Of a DNA stretch of 64,000 nucleotides, positions 8,693 through 18,265 are shown piece after piece. Within the stretch, counting starts at the first letter, position 1; each line of letters begins with the position of its first letter. Source of the stretch: Spirochaetales bacterium Spiro_09 (GTDB taxonomy: Bacteria; Spirochaetota; Spirochaetia; Treponematales; Treponemataceae); assembly GCA_001604385.1 (NCBI GenBank), contig LVBK01000011.1:1-64000 (forward strand). Reading direction: 5' to 3'. The notes under the pieces are model-generated. The model searched no databases and had not been told where the DNA came from. It was given only the letters and a program-made list of their open reading frames with translations. Made by a program: the position numbers and the translations under genes.

Positions 8693-8947
8693 TCAGGAAG
8701 GCTTGTCCTTGCCGGATACAGCCTGAGCCCTGGCTTCAGCTTCCTCTTTTTTTGCCTCGGCTTTATCTTTCAAGTCGGCAATCCCGATAAAAACCGAGAC
8801 CAAACCGATAAAGGCCGCAAAAACGGGCATGCCGCCGCGAAGGAACAAAAGAATATCAGCGCCCCAACCCAGTCCGAACGCGGAAGCAGGGAGTGCCGAA
8901 AATACCATGAAACCTATTAACAGAATGCCGACAATCAAAGCTACCAT
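8693..8947 (-). CDS. Small two-helix membrane protein, unknown function
   Basis: 84 residues from an ATG at 8947 with a GGAGG SD at 7 nt; the in-frame upstream extension to 9013 is not supported. Two membrane segments (about 2-22 and 34-56) are followed by a charged Ala/Lys/Glu-rich cytoplasmic tail (DLKDKAEAKKEEAEARAQA). I do not recognise the family. It is monocistronic, ending 197 nt upstream of rplM's start and divergent from azlC. Confidence 0.65.
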   Translation of the reverse strand: MVALIVGILLIGFMVFSALPASAFGLGWGADILLFLRGGMPVFAAFIGLVSVFIGIADLKDKAEAKKEEAEARAQAVSGKDKPS

Positions 8948-9006
8948 TGTTGAACCTCCGGAAGAAAACAAGTTGACACCCGGTATTTTCTCACAAATTA
9001 TACCTC

Positions 9007-9035
9007 TGGTCAACTAAACCCTTTTTTGGTACACT
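9007..9035 (+). promoter_or_regulatory. azlC promoter, predicted leaderless start
   Basis: TGGTCA (9007-9012, weak -35), a 17-nt spacer and TACACT (9030-9035) with an extended TGG just before it. The azlC ATG is only 6 nt downstream of the -10 box and no SD is present. Confidence 0.45.
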
Positions 9036-9041
9036 TTTCCC

Positions 9042-9725
9042 ATGCAATCCAGTTCATCGGCGCTGCGCTCCGCCTTTCCCGTCACACTGCCCGTTTTGTT
9101 CGGCTATCTGGCAATCGGCATTCCATTCGGCCTTTTGTTGGTAAAAGCAGGATATCCCTGGTGGCTCGCTCCGATTATGAGCACTCTCATGTACGCGGGC
9201 GCAGGTCAATATATCACCATTGGCCTTTTCGCCTCGAATGCCCCCCTGGGAGCTATGCTGGTAACCATTCTCCTTGTCAATATCAGGCATATTGTCTATG
9301 GCCTTTCGCTCATCGAACCGTTCAGAAATACGGGCAGGTGGAAATCCTATCTCATTTTTGCACTCACCGATGAAACTTACGCACTACTAACCGGTGTCAA
9401 ACCGCCGCAGCATATTGACCGTGGCCGTTTTTTTGGGTATATCGCATTGCTCAACCAGATGTACTGGGTGTGCGGCAGTTTGATTGGCGCGCTTGCGGGA
9501 AAACTGATACCCTTTTCCTTCAGGGGTATCGACTTCGCACTGACCGCTCTCTTCCTGGTCTTGCTTATCGATCAATTGCGAAGAACCCGGGATGCGGTTC
9601 CGGCAGTCATCGGCGCAATTTCGGCCGTAGCTGCTGTTATATTCATACGCCCGTCCAACATGCTCATTGCAGCCCTGGCGGTATCACTTGCCGCCCTTAT
9701 CCTGGTCAGGGGACGGAACACATGA
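9042..9725 (+). CDS. azlC: AzlC family branched-chain amino acid exporter, large subunit
   Basis: 227 residues, all-helical inner-membrane protein. The family signature near the N-terminus (GYLAIGIPFGLLLVKAG, then MSTLMYAGAGQY) and NIRHIVYGLSL are present. AzlC with AzlD (YgaZH in Escherichia) exports valine, leucine and related compounds. azlD follows with an ATGA overlap, as usual. The length fits the family. Confidence 0.92.
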   Translation: MQSSSSALRSAFPVTLPVLFGYLAIGIPFGLLLVKAGYPWWLAPIMSTLMYAGAGQYITIGLFASNAPLGAMLVTILLVNIRHIVYGLSLIEPFRNTGRWKSYLIFALTDETYALLTGVKPPQHIDRGRFFGYIALLNQMYWVCGSLIGALAGKLIPFSFRGIDFALTALFLVLLIDQLRRTRDAVPAVIGAISAVAAVIFIRPSNMLIAALAVSLAALILVRGRNT

Positions 9726-10048
9726 CTTCATTACACAATGCGTTAATTGCCATTCCCCTGCTCTCTCTGGTCATTTTCGCAACTCGGCTTTTTCCGTTTC
9801 TTCTTTTTTCAAGAAGGGATCCACCGAAGATGATCCGCTTTATTGAACGGTTTATCCCGCCGATGGTCATGGCGGTTCTGGTTGTTTACTGCCTGAAAGA
9901 TATCCGGTGGGCACAGTGGCCCTCCGGAATACGGGAAATACTATCGCTGGCTGCTGTGGCTGTCCTTCATATACGAAAAAAAAACGCGATGCTTTCCATT
10001 TTCGGTGGCACCGCGTTCTATATGCTTTTACTTGCGCTTATCCATTGA
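9722..10048 (+). CDS. azlD: AzlD family branched-chain amino acid exporter, small subunit
   Basis: 108 residues with about four membrane helices. The family pattern is visible: an N-terminal ATRLFPFLLF segment, then a conserved RFIPPMVMAVLVVYCL stretch. The ATG overlaps the azlC stop by 4 nt (ATGA), indicating translational coupling and a two-subunit transporter. Confidence 0.9.
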   Translation: MTSLHNALIAIPLLSLVIFATRLFPFLLFSRRDPPKMIRFIERFIPPMVMAVLVVYCLKDIRWAQWPSGIREILSLAAVAVLHIRKKNAMLSIFGGTAFYMLLLALIH

Positions 10049-10064
10049 ACCGGTACACGGTAAC

Positions 10065-10493
10065 CTAGTTAAATTTCTTCGCGACAAGAATCAGGGCACC
10101 AAGCACCATCAAATGGCTCGAAAGCACACTCAAGTAGCGCAGAACGCTCGAAACGGAGCCAAACACGGTACCGCCTCCGATTGCCGCGATAAAATCGACC
10201 AGCACAATATTTACTATCCATAAGATAATCAGGATGAACAGTATCATATCGGTGATACGCAGATCGGTGGTAAATATCTCCATCAACAAAAACAAGCCAC
10301 CTACAATCTCGCAAATACTGAGCGTGATAATCATGATGGTCACTACCGAGGAGCTTTTAAAAAGCCCGTTTAAAAACTCGATAACCGGAGCCAGATCCCC
10401 GGCACTTGATTTCAACAATCCGTTCAGTCCGCTTACCAGCAAAAAAAGAGCCACACCGATTTGCAGCAGAATAAGGCCCAATCCACGTTTCAT
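10065..10493 (-). CDS. Four-helix membrane protein, unknown function
   Basis: 142 residues from an ATG at 10493 preceded by GGAGGAGA. Four hydrophobic segments are seen: about 3-22, a second at 50-75, a third at 80-105 and the C-terminal 118-138. It has a DoxX-like or SdpI-like feel but no motif decisive enough to name. It converges with azlD (17 nt apart) and is divergent from the aldo/keto-reductase-like gene, 35 nt away. Confidence 0.65.
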   Translation of the reverse strand: MKRGLGLILLQIGVALFLLVSGLNGLLKSSAGDLAPVIEFLNGLFKSSSVVTIMIITLSICEIVGGLFLLMEIFTTDLRITDMILFILIILWIVNIVLVDFIAAIGGGTVFGSVSSVLRYLSVLSSHLMVLGALILVAKKFN

Positions 10494-10522
10494 TTGAATC
10501 TCCTCCATCTTTTGTGTACTAT
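10494..10522 (+). promoter_or_regulatory. Promoter of the AKR-like gene, predicted leaderless start
   Basis: TTGAAT (10494-10499), a 17-nt spacer and TACTAT (10517-10522). The ATG at 10529 follows after 6 nt with no SD. It overlaps the SD and leader region of the divergent gene starting at 10493. Confidence 0.6.
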
Positions 10523-10528
10523 CATGAT

Positions 10529-11350
10529 ATGTTATACCGGCATTTACCCAAATTGGCAAACACGGAAATTTCCGTATTCACGCTCTCGGTTGAAGAAAGA
10601 GCACAAGACGAAGTCACCACCGCCTTGATTGACAGTGCAATCGAAGCGCTCTGCACCCATATTTTTACCGGAACGGACAGTGCGGCTTTCCTGTACACAC
10701 GCTCCCACCTCCGCACTTCACCACTCCCGGACAATAGGCAAGTTACCCTTATCGCACAATTTCCCGGCGACACCGCAGAGGAACTTGTCCAGTTCCTGGA
10801 TACCCTGAAACCGGTCCCGGGAGACATCCTGCTGCTACCGGCACTTTCCTCTCCGGATATTCACCTTATGCGTTCGGCAAGTATATTGCGCCTGGTGGAA
10901 GAAGCTGCAACACAGGGAATCATCTGGGGGTTCAGCTGTGGAGGTTCTGCAGAATTGGCCAGTGCAGCCCTGAACACAGGACTACCTTTCTGCTGCTGGT
11001 ATGGACAGTTCAATTATCTGCGAACTGAACTTCTTCCCGTTCTGGAACAGGCCGGAGAACAGGGAGTTGTATTGCTTGCGGCAGACCCCTTCGCGGGAGG
11101 TCTCCTCGAAAATCCGCCAGCCGCCGTACACGAGATATTCAGCAACGCCCCGGTGCCGCGCAGCAAGGATGAATGGGCATTACGCGCAATTCTCGAACAC
11201 CAGGAAGTTGCCTCGGTAGTCTGGAAGGCTCCCAATGTGCCGCAGCTGCAACGCAAAATCATCTTTCTGGAGGCGGCCCGGGCGAACAGTCTTCCCCGGC
11301 GTGAACTGGATGTTATAGAAGCAGCGTCGAAGGCCATACAAGAAGTCTGA
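10529..11350 (+). CDS. Aldo/keto reductase-like protein lacking the usual catalytic tetrad
   Basis: 273 residues. The first 20 (MLYRHLPKLANTEISVFTLS) align by eye with the AKR opening M-x-Y-R-x-L-G-x-T-G-x-x-I-S, which supports the ATG at 10529 over a GTG 15 nt upstream. Later features also fit AKR: a GFSCGGSAELASAAL stretch, CCWYGQFNYL (in place of the QxxYN strand), then LLAADPFAGGLL and the C-terminal VASVVWKAPNVPQLQ. The DTAxxYG segment carrying catalytic Asp and Tyr, and the expected Lys and His, are not recognisable. Either a pseudo-enzyme or a strongly diverged reductase. Alternative: another TIM-barrel protein. Confidence 0.6.
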   Translation: MLYRHLPKLANTEISVFTLSVEERAQDEVTTALIDSAIEALCTHIFTGTDSAAFLYTRSHLRTSPLPDNRQVTLIAQFPGDTAEELVQFLDTLKPVPGDILLLPALSSPDIHLMRSASILRLVEEAATQGIIWGFSCGGSAELASAALNTGLPFCCWYGQFNYLRTELLPVLEQAGEQGVVLLAADPFAGGLLENPPAAVHEIFSNAPVPRSKDEWALRAILEHQEVASVVWKAPNVPQLQRKIIFLEAARANSLPRRELDVIEAASKAIQEV

Positions 11351-11515
11351 CAGGCCCCGGGCACTCAGGTGTGAGTTTGGTCTTTCAAACTCTTGACACA
11401 ATAGGGTAAATGCAACACATTCAGCAGTATAGACAAGAACAGGGGAGATGCGGATACACCGGAGACGGCCTTCCGCCTTACCATGTAAAAGCCGACAGGG
11501 GGGCAGGGAAACAGA

Positions 11516-12643
11516 TTGAAAGGGTGCGACGTTTCGATTGAAAACGTGTCCAAGTCCTTCGGGACTTTCCACGCTCTTGATGATGCAAACATCAAGATAC
11601 AGAAGGGCGAGTTCTTCTCGCTGCTCGGGCCGTCCGGTTGCGGCAAAACCACATTGCTCCGCATTATCGCAGGCTTTGAATTACCGGATACGGGAATCGT
11701 CGCTTTTGACGGAAAAAACGTAATAGGCATAGATCCCAACAAGCGCCAGTCAAATACCGTTTTCCAGAATTACGCGCTGTTTCCGCATTTGTCGGTATTC
11801 GAGAATGTTGCGTTTCCCCTCAGACTTCGCAAGGAATCCCCGCGAGAAATAGACAGAAAGGTAATGGAATACCTCCATCTGGTTCAACTGGACGCCCATG
11901 TCCATAAAAAACCGAACCAGCTGTCCGGTGGCCAGAAACAGCGGGTGGCGATTGCCCGCGCGCTGATAAACGAGCCGAGTGTGCTCCTGCTCGATGAACC
12001 CCTTTCCGCCCTGGATGCGAAATTGAGATCGAATCTCCTGGTAGAGCTTGATACCATCCATGACCAGATCGGTATCACCTTTATCTATGTTACCCACGAC
12101 CAGAGCGAGGCGCTGTCCGTTTCCGACCGCATAGCGGTCATGAACCAGGGAAAGGTTCTTCAAATTGGCACTCCCTATGAAATTTATGAAAGCCCCGCCA
12201 CCGAATTCGTCGCGCAATTTATCGGCGAAACCAACATCTTTGACGCCCGCGTTGTCGAATGCGTGCCGTATAAAGACGATGACTATATGGTCACCCTTGA
12301 TATTCCCGAGCTGGGCAAGCAGATAAAGGTAACTGACTACGATAAAACCGAAAACGGGCAGCAGGTCAGTTTTACCGTTCGCCCGGAAAAGGTGCGTATT
12401 ACCCTCGAAGAGCCAAAAACGGTCTCCCGCGAGATTAACGTCTTCCGGGGAACCGTCAACGAGCCGGTATATTCAGGGTTCCAGTCAAAGTTCTATGTGG
12501 AGCTTGATAACGGAACGATGATGAAGGTCTTCAAACAGCACCAGAATTATCTTGAGGACGGACCTGAAATAAGCTGGAAAGATACCGTCTATGTATCCTG
12601 GGCTGCGAACGACGGATATATCGTCGAGGTATTGAATCAATGA
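11516..12643 (+). CDS. potA: Spermidine/putrescine ABC transporter, ATP-binding protein
   Basis: 375 residues. Walker [10 protein letters not shown] near residue 40, signature LSGGQKQR, Walker [13 protein letters not shown] and the H-loop THDQSEAL are all intact. The C-terminal 120 residues form the TOBE regulatory region. The start appears to be TTG at 11516 with a weak AGGGAAACAG upstream; start confidence is low. First gene of potABCD; the permeases follow with ATGA overlaps. The 165 nt before it contain a TTGACA (11393-11398), but no well-spaced -10 box. Confidence 0.93.
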   Translation: MKGCDVSIENVSKSFGTFHALDDANIKIQKGEFFSLLGPSGCGKTTLLRIIAGFELPDTGIVAFDGKNVIGIDPNKRQSNTVFQNYALFPHLSVFENVAFPLRLRKESPREIDRKVMEYLHLVQLDAHVHKKPNQLSGGQKQRVAIARALINEPSVLLLDEPLSALDAKLRSNLLVELDTIHDQIGITFIYVTHDQSEALSVSDRIAVMNQGKVLQIGTPYEIYESPATEFVAQFIGETNIFDARVVECVPYKDDDYMVTLDIPELGKQIKVTDYDKTENGQQVSFTVRPEKVRITLEEPKTVSREINVFRGTVNEPVYSGFQSKFYVELDNGTMMKVFKQHQNYLEDGPEISWKDTVYVSWAANDGYIVEVLNQ

Positions 12644-13533
12644 GCCGGCCGTCACTCTCTGCCGGGCGAAATTATGGCCCGATGTACGGATATCCGATGG
12701 GAGTGTGGTTCAGCCTCTTTTTCCTGCTGCCCATACTGATTATCGTGACCTACAGTTTTCTCCGCAAAGGCGTGCATGGCGGGGTTGTGGCTGAATTCTC
12801 GCTCGATGCGTACCGCCAGATGATGAACGCAAGTTACGGCAAGCTCCTGGTGCGAACGCTGTGGATTTCATTCATATCAACCGTCATCTCGATCGTTGTC
12901 GCTCTTCCCTGCGGCTATGCCATGGCGCGCAGCAAACATCAAACCTTTCTCCTTTTCCTGATTATCATCCCCTTCTGGACAAACTCCCTTATCCGCATCA
13001 ACGCCTGGATTGCGATCCTTGGCAACGAGGGGTTCATCAATGAAATACTCAAGAAAGCGGGTTTTATAGAGGACAGCATACGGTTCCTGTACAATCAGAA
13101 CGCAGTCATCCTGGTCATGATTTATATGTACCTGCCCTATGCCATTTTGCCGATTTTCACGGCCATGGACAAATTCGATTTTTCTCTCCTTGAAGCCGCG
13201 CGCGATCTTGGGGCGACAAAATCACAGTCAATGTTCAAGGTATTGTTGCCCAATGTGCGTGCAGGCATCGTGACCGCGATCATTTTTACGTTTATTCCCA
13301 TATTCGGCGCGTACACCGTCCCCCTGCTTGTTGGCGGCATGGACTCGTACATGATCGGAAATGTCATTGTCGATCAGGTGACCAAGGTCAGAAACTGGCC
13401 GCTGGCCTCCGCCTTTTCCATGCTCATCACCGTGGTCAGCACGGCGGGCGTACTGTGGATGATGGGAACGAGCGCCCGCGAGGCAGCGCGCACCCGCGGC
13501 AGTAAAACCGTCAAGCAGGAGAGCGGACTATGA
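12640..13533 (+). CDS. potB: Spermidine/putrescine ABC transporter permease
   Basis: 297 residues with six membrane helices. The permease EAA loop is visible as LLEAARDLGATKSQSMFKVLLP, which docks on the PotA ATPase. The start overlaps potA by ATGA. Order and similarity to the following permease identify it as PotB. Confidence 0.93.
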   Translation: MSRPSLSAGRNYGPMYGYPMGVWFSLFFLLPILIIVTYSFLRKGVHGGVVAEFSLDAYRQMMNASYGKLLVRTLWISFISTVISIVVALPCGYAMARSKHQTFLLFLIIIPFWTNSLIRINAWIAILGNEGFINEILKKAGFIEDSIRFLYNQNAVILVMIYMYLPYAILPIFTAMDKFDFSLLEAARDLGATKSQSMFKVLLPNVRAGIVTAIIFTFIPIFGAYTVPLLVGGMDSYMIGNVIVDQVTKVRNWPLASAFSMLITVVSTAGVLWMMGTSAREAARTRGSKTVKQESGL

Positions 13534-14417
13534 GCAGACAAAATCCGGCCAACGTCTACCAGCATGTCCTGTCGCGGTTTTCCCGGAAAAGGCCCCTGTC
13601 TGAACCAGCGCGGCACGCACGACGAGCGTACCAGAACAAACAGCCCCTTTCCCTGTCGAATACGGTCATGGCCTTGTCGGTTGTGTTTCTCTTCCTTCCT
13701 CTTGCGGTCATTGTCTTTTATTCATTCAATTCCGCAAAGGGAATGGTTTGGACCGGTTTTTCGCTCCATTGGTACGAACGCCTCTTTTTCGGGTCGTCGA
13801 AATTGTGGTCATCATTCCTTAACAGCTTCATCATCGCACTCTCATCTGCCTTTTTGGCGACCGTGATCGGTACCCTCGCCTCGATCGGTGTACACTGGTA
13901 TCGCTTCAAGGGCAGAATGTATATTCAGACAATCAGCTTTCTTCCCATGGTGTTGCCGGAGGTTATCCTGGGCATTTCCACCCTCATTTTCTTTTCAGCA
14001 GTAAACATACCGCTCGGCATGCTTACCATCTTCATAGCCCACACAACCTTCTGTCTTCCCTTTGTTTTTTTGATGGTTCTGGCGCGTCTTGATGAATTCG
14101 ACTACTCGATCATTGAAGCATCGCGGGATCTGGGCGCAACCGAGCGCCAGACCCTGTTCAAGGTCATCCTTCCGGCAATTCTGCCGGGAATACTTTCAGC
14201 CTTTTTGATGTCGGTAACCATTTCGCTCGAAGACTTTGTCATTACATTCTTTGTCTCGGGGCCAGGGTCGACAACCCTTCCGCTGTACGTGTTCTCGATG
14301 GTTCGCTACGGCATTTCTCCGGTTATCAACGCACTTTCATTTGTCATGATACTGGGCACTATGGCCATAGCGTTTTCGCTCAGAAATTTCCTGAAAACAA
14401 TTGCCGCATCCAAATAA
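13530..14417 (+). CDS. potC: Spermidine/putrescine ABC transporter permease
   Basis: 295 residues. An unusually long basic cytoplasmic N-terminus (about 40 residues) precedes the first membrane helix; an internal ATG around residue 46 is possible, but the ATGA overlap with potB favours the long form. Six helices, EAA loop IIEASRDLGATERQTLFKVILP, and SLEDFVITFFVSGPGSTTLP, typical of PotC. Confidence 0.92.
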   Translation: MSRQNPANVYQHVLSRFSRKRPLSEPARHARRAYQNKQPLSLSNTVMALSVVFLFLPLAVIVFYSFNSAKGMVWTGFSLHWYERLFFGSSKLWSSFLNSFIIALSSAFLATVIGTLASIGVHWYRFKGRMYIQTISFLPMVLPEVILGISTLIFFSAVNIPLGMLTIFIAHTTFCLPFVFLMVLARLDEFDYSIIEASRDLGATERQTLFKVILPAILPGILSAFLMSVTISLEDFVITFFVSGPGSTTLPLYVFSMVRYGISPVINALSFVMILGTMAIAFSLRNFLKTIAASK

Positions 14418-14460
14418 GGCAGAAGATTGCAGGCAAATAAAGCACAAGGAGGCATATGCC

Positions 14461-15516
14461 ATGAAACACATTTCACGCGTTTTAACGGTTTTACTTGCAG
14501 GAACAATGGTGTTACTTGCATCCGGATTGACCGGCTGCTCGCAAAACTCGGGCAAAAAACTGTATCTGTATAACTGGACGTATTATACGCCCGATTCTGT
14601 GATCGAAAAATTCGAGAAAGAATTCGGTGTTAAGGTCATTTATGACGACTACGCCTCCAACGAGGATATGTACGCCAAACTTAAAGCAGGCGGTTCCGGC
14701 TACGATATTGTCATCCCGTCCGGTGATTATGTATCCATCATGCAAAAGCAGGGTATGCTTGAGCGCATCGATCTGTCGAAGATACCGAACGCAAAGTATA
14801 TCCGCCAGTCAACCCTCCAGAAAGCAACCTATGATCCTGAAATGGCCTGGTCTGTTCCCTACTATATGGGTGCAGCCGGTGTCGCTGTAAACCTGGACAA
14901 GGTTCCCCAGTACGAGGAAAGCTGGAGCATTTTTGCCCGCAAGGATCTTGCAGGACGCATGTCCATGCTCGATGACATGAGAGAGGTCATCGGAGATGCC
15001 CTCGCCTATCTGGGATACTCGGTAAACAGCGTCAATCCCGATGAATTGAACAAGGCCTATGAACTGATCAACACTCAGTGGAAACCGAATCTGGTAAAAT
15101 TCGACGCAGAAGGCTTTGCCAAATCCTTTGCTACCGGCGAATTCTGGGTAGTACAGGGATATGCCGAATCGGTATACGAGGAAGTCCCGGAAGAAATGCA
15201 CGACCGTATCGCGTTTTTTATCCCCAAGACCGAGGGTGGTCCCATGTACATCGACAGTTTCTGCATTCCCACCGGAGCACGTAACGTCGAGCTTGCCCAC
15301 CAGTTCATCAATTTTTTCCTGCGTCCGGATATTTACGCGGAATTCCTTGACGCCTTCGGTTTCCCTGCCACAATACACACCGATTCTGGTGCGTTAATGC
15401 AGACAAAACCGATGTACGAGGCAGATGATCTTGAAAACTGCGAACTGAAAGAAGATTTGGGAGAAAACCTCGAACTCTATAATCAAATTTGGCAGAAGAT
15501 ACGTTTCGCTAACTGA
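14461..15516 (+). CDS. potD: Spermidine/putrescine-binding lipoprotein
   Basis: 351 residues. Lipoprotein signal with lipobox LTGC, then the PotD/PotF opening KLYLYNWTYYTPDSVIEKFE and YDIVIPSGDYVSIM. Anchored outside the inner membrane, it feeds polyamines to PotBC. The ATG at 14461 has AAGGAGG about 7 nt upstream; in-frame extension to 14401 would run into potC. Which polyamine is bound cannot be told without aligning the pocket residues. Confidence 0.93.
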   Translation: MKHISRVLTVLLAGTMVLLASGLTGCSQNSGKKLYLYNWTYYTPDSVIEKFEKEFGVKVIYDDYASNEDMYAKLKAGGSGYDIVIPSGDYVSIMQKQGMLERIDLSKIPNAKYIRQSTLQKATYDPEMAWSVPYYMGAAGVAVNLDKVPQYEESWSIFARKDLAGRMSMLDDMREVIGDALAYLGYSVNSVNPDELNKAYELINTQWKPNLVKFDAEGFAKSFATGEFWVVQGYAESVYEEVPEEMHDRIAFFIPKTEGGPMYIDSFCIPTGARNVELAHQFINFFLRPDIYAEFLDAFGFPATIHTDSGALMQTKPMYEADDLENCELKEDLGENLELYNQIWQKIRFAN

Positions 15517-15526
15517 TATTCTTTGG

Positions 15527-15532
15527 TATAAT
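15527..15532 (+). promoter_or_regulatory. Extended -10 box of the GGDEF-EAL gene, predicted leaderless start
   Basis: A perfect TATAAT preceded by TGG (extended -10), with only a weak -35 (TTTCGC at 15504-15509). The ATG at 15544 follows after 11 nt with no SD, so the mRNA would start within a few bases of the start codon. Confidence 0.6.
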
Positions 15533-15543
15533 GGGCTTTCAAC

Positions 15544-17361
15544 ATGAAAAGTGACACAGCGATTTCGATACTTGAAAGCCTTCCCCATGTAGTTCTTTTA
15601 GCGGTTCACAAGCATGACCCGGTCACGGGTCATGCCGATTTCTATATTGAATATGTCAACCAGGAATGGGAACGTCTTGCGGGCTCTGAACGCTCCACCA
15701 TCATCGGTAAATATATTTCTCAGACAATCTATAAAAACTCCGGGGTTTCCTGGACCGAGCTTGGCGAGGAAGCAATCCGGCTGTCCCGCACGGTCAACAG
15801 GACATTTTACAGCGACTTGCTGAATAAATGGCTCGAAGTCACCATCAGCAGTCTGGAATATCCCGAGTGCTGTATTTATATCAGGGATATCAGCGAATCA
15901 TGGAATAACGAACAGCGGCTGAAAGAACAGAATCGCCGGCTTTCGTCACTTTCACATGAATTGACCTCGTCAAAAACCAATTTACGCACAAAACTGGGCA
16001 AGATTGAAGCGCTCAACAGCGAGCTGGAAAAAATGGCCTATTATGATCCACTGACCGATCTGCCAAACCGGGCCAGATTTTCGGTAATAGTGCGGGACGA
16101 GCTTGAGAGCGCACGGCGTGCGGAAAAATGGATGGTCCTTGCCCTGCTCGACATCGACAACCTGAAACACATAAACGACTCTCTCGGGCATGACGTTGGC
16201 GATGAACTGATACGACAAATGGCAGGCCGGCTGAAGAATTACGAGCAATATAAAATCTCCGCCGGGCGTTTTGGCGGTGACGAATTTCTGCTTATCCTGA
16301 AAGATTGCGACCAGCACCTGTATTTGACCCAGCTGGTGCGCTCGCTTCAGGAACTTCTGAGCGCGCCATACAAAATAAACGACACAGACTTGCATGCCAC
16401 TGTTTCAATGGGAGTGTCCTGTTACCCCGATGACGCAGATAATCCGGCAGATCTTATAAAATATGCGGACATTGCCTCCTCGGAGGCAAAAAAGCGCGGA
16501 AAGAATACCATTGTCCTTTTCCACTCGACTATGCGCGAAAAACTGTTTCAGCATGTACTGCTTGAAAAGAAACTCATCGGGGCGCTGCAGGATCAATTAT
16601 TCACCCTTGCCTATCAGCCCCAAATTGATCTTTCAAGCGGTTCCATTCGGGGCTTTGAGGCGCTTATTCGCTGGACAGACCTTGAGATTGGCAAGATCAA
16701 CCCGGAACGATTTATTCCGCTTGCCGAAGAAAACCGGATGATCATTCCCATAGGACGCTGGATTATGCAGGAGGCCTGCAAAACGCTCCGCCAATGGACC
16801 GACGAGTACGGTTTTAACGGTATGATGTCAATCAACGTATCGCCGGTGCAATTGCGGCATCCACGTTTTATCGAGGATCTTTTTTCCGCCATCACAACCG
16901 CGGGCGTCCATCCGTCATGTGTAGAGATTGAAATTACCGAAGGTGTGCTGATCCAGGACTTTGATGATTCCATCCGCATTTTGAACGAAATAACGCAGCT
17001 CGGAATCGGAATCGCCCTGGACGACTTTGGAACCGGCTATTCCTCGCTCAGTTATCTGCATCATCTGCCGCTGACGACCCTGAAAATTGACCGCTCCTTT
17101 ATTGCGAATATGGCGGATAACCAGGGTATTGAATATGACATTATCGAAGCGATCGTGTCGCTGGTAAACAAACTCGGAATTGACACCATCGCCGAAGGCG
17201 TTGAAACCGCAGAACAGCTTGAGTCTATCCGGAAATTGCAATGTAAAATTGTCCAGGGTTTTTATACCGGGCGGCCGCTTACCCCGCAGTCAGCGGAAAA
17301 ACTTCTCGCCGAGCAGCTTCCCGCCACACAAACCGCGCTATCATTTGGTGACGGCCAATAA
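15544..17361 (+). CDS. PAS-GGDEF-EAL cyclic-di-GMP signalling protein
   Basis: 605 residues, no membrane segment, so cytoplasmic. A PAS-like sensor (about 10-115) is followed by a coiled coil (122-165), a diguanylate cyclase domain with an intact GGDEF (244-248) and a phosphodiesterase domain with an intact EAL (372-374) plus DDFGTGYSSL and KIDRSFI. Both enzyme sites look complete, so it could make or break cyclic-di-GMP depending on input. It follows potD by 27 nt but has its own strong -10 box. Confidence 0.93.
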   Translation: MKSDTAISILESLPHVVLLAVHKHDPVTGHADFYIEYVNQEWERLAGSERSTIIGKYISQTIYKNSGVSWTELGEEAIRLSRTVNRTFYSDLLNKWLEVTISSLEYPECCIYIRDISESWNNEQRLKEQNRRLSSLSHELTSSKTNLRTKLGKIEALNSELEKMAYYDPLTDLPNRARFSVIVRDELESARRAEKWMVLALLDIDNLKHINDSLGHDVGDELIRQMAGRLKNYEQYKISAGRFGGDEFLLILKDCDQHLYLTQLVRSLQELLSAPYKINDTDLHATVSMGVSCYPDDADNPADLIKYADIASSEAKKRGKNTIVLFHSTMREKLFQHVLLEKKLIGALQDQLFTLAYQPQIDLSSGSIRGFEALIRWTDLEIGKINPERFIPLAEENRMIIPIGRWIMQEACKTLRQWTDEYGFNGMMSINVSPVQLRHPRFIEDLFSAITTAGVHPSCVEIEITEGVLIQDFDDSIRILNEITQLGIGIALDDFGTGYSSLSYLHHLPLTTLKIDRSFIANMADNQGIEYDIIEAIVSLVNKLGIDTIAEGVETAEQLESIRKLQCKIVQGFYTGRPLTPQSAEKLLAEQLPATQTALSFGDGQ

Positions 17362-17368
17362 AGGGTTT

Positions 17369-18265
17369 TTACAAACCTGAATAACCCCATTCCCGCAAAA
17401 CGAGCAACTCTGGCCGGTATTCAAAGTGCATGGTATCCCATAAAATCCACTTTCCCCCCCAGATAAAGCCTTCACTCTCGAAAACGCGAATCACGGACAA
17501 GGGCGGCATCCACCGGCGATCGGGTGGAATGAGCATCCACTTGTCATTCCAGTAACTTATCCAATTCCAGTAAATGTTTTTTTTGCCCCAGTTCCTGGGC
17601 AGCATATCTATGGCAATACCCCAACTGTGATTGCTCCGATTCGCACTATCGCGGATATCGCGCCAGTTATATCCTTCAATGCTGATAAGGCTGTCCAGAA
17701 AGTTCTGTACCTCCGCATCCGTGGAGGCCATTTCAGTCAGCCGCGTTTCTATTTTCTGTAGTTTCTCTACCAGGTCCCGGTGTACCGAAACGCGCAGGCC
17801 CAGATAGTCGAAACGTCGGATATGCTCCTCTATATGCCGACGGCTAGTCCCGCCGTAGAGCAAACCGTAAAAAAAAGGATGATATACCGTGGCATTTTTT
17901 CTGCGCTCGGCAAGCACCTTGTGCGAGAGCCGCTCGATCAATTCCGGCGAGAACGTTGAAGGATCCGGAATATCATGGGGATACAAATAGTCAACATAGG
18001 CGCGCCATCCGGACCAGGAGTCAACCAGATCCCGGGGTAATAGACGTCCCTCAGCCCAATAGACAGCGGTCCCGGACACCATCAAATACCATTGTTGTAT
18101 CTCGTTATCATATTCGAGAGCGGTAATTTTATCCGGATACGCCGTCATGAACGAGCGAAGTATTATCCAGGGATTCCGCACGACCCGCTCCGGTGTATCA
18201 ATAGCAAACAAAGCAGATGCAAAAAAGGCAAGTGAAAACAGTACCGCACAATAGAACCGCTTCAT
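17369..18265 (-). CDS. Secreted M15 family peptidase (D-Ala-D-Ala carboxypeptidase/VanY-like)
   Basis: 298 residues with a signal peptide (1 to about 22). The zinc-site pattern of M15 peptidases is present: SNHSWGIAIDM with His213 and Asp220, and later WDTMHFE with His280. It probably trims peptidoglycan stem peptides in the periplasm. The ATG at 18265 overlaps the NFACT stop by ATGA, with GGGAGG upstream. It converges with the GGDEF-EAL gene, 7 nt between stops, with no visible terminator. Exact bond specificity is unknown. Confidence 0.82.
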   Translation of the reverse strand: MKRFYCAVLFSLAFFASALFAIDTPERVVRNPWIILRSFMTAYPDKITALEYDNEIQQWYLMVSGTAVYWAEGRLLPRDLVDSWSGWRAYVDYLYPHDIPDPSTFSPELIERLSHKVLAERRKNATVYHPFFYGLLYGGTSRRHIEEHIRRFDYLGLRVSVHRDLVEKLQKIETRLTEMASTDAEVQNFLDSLISIEGYNWRDIRDSANRSNHSWGIAIDMLPRNWGKKNIYWNWISYWNDKWMLIPPDRRWMPPLSVIRVFESEGFIWGGKWILWDTMHFEYRPELLVLREWGYSGL

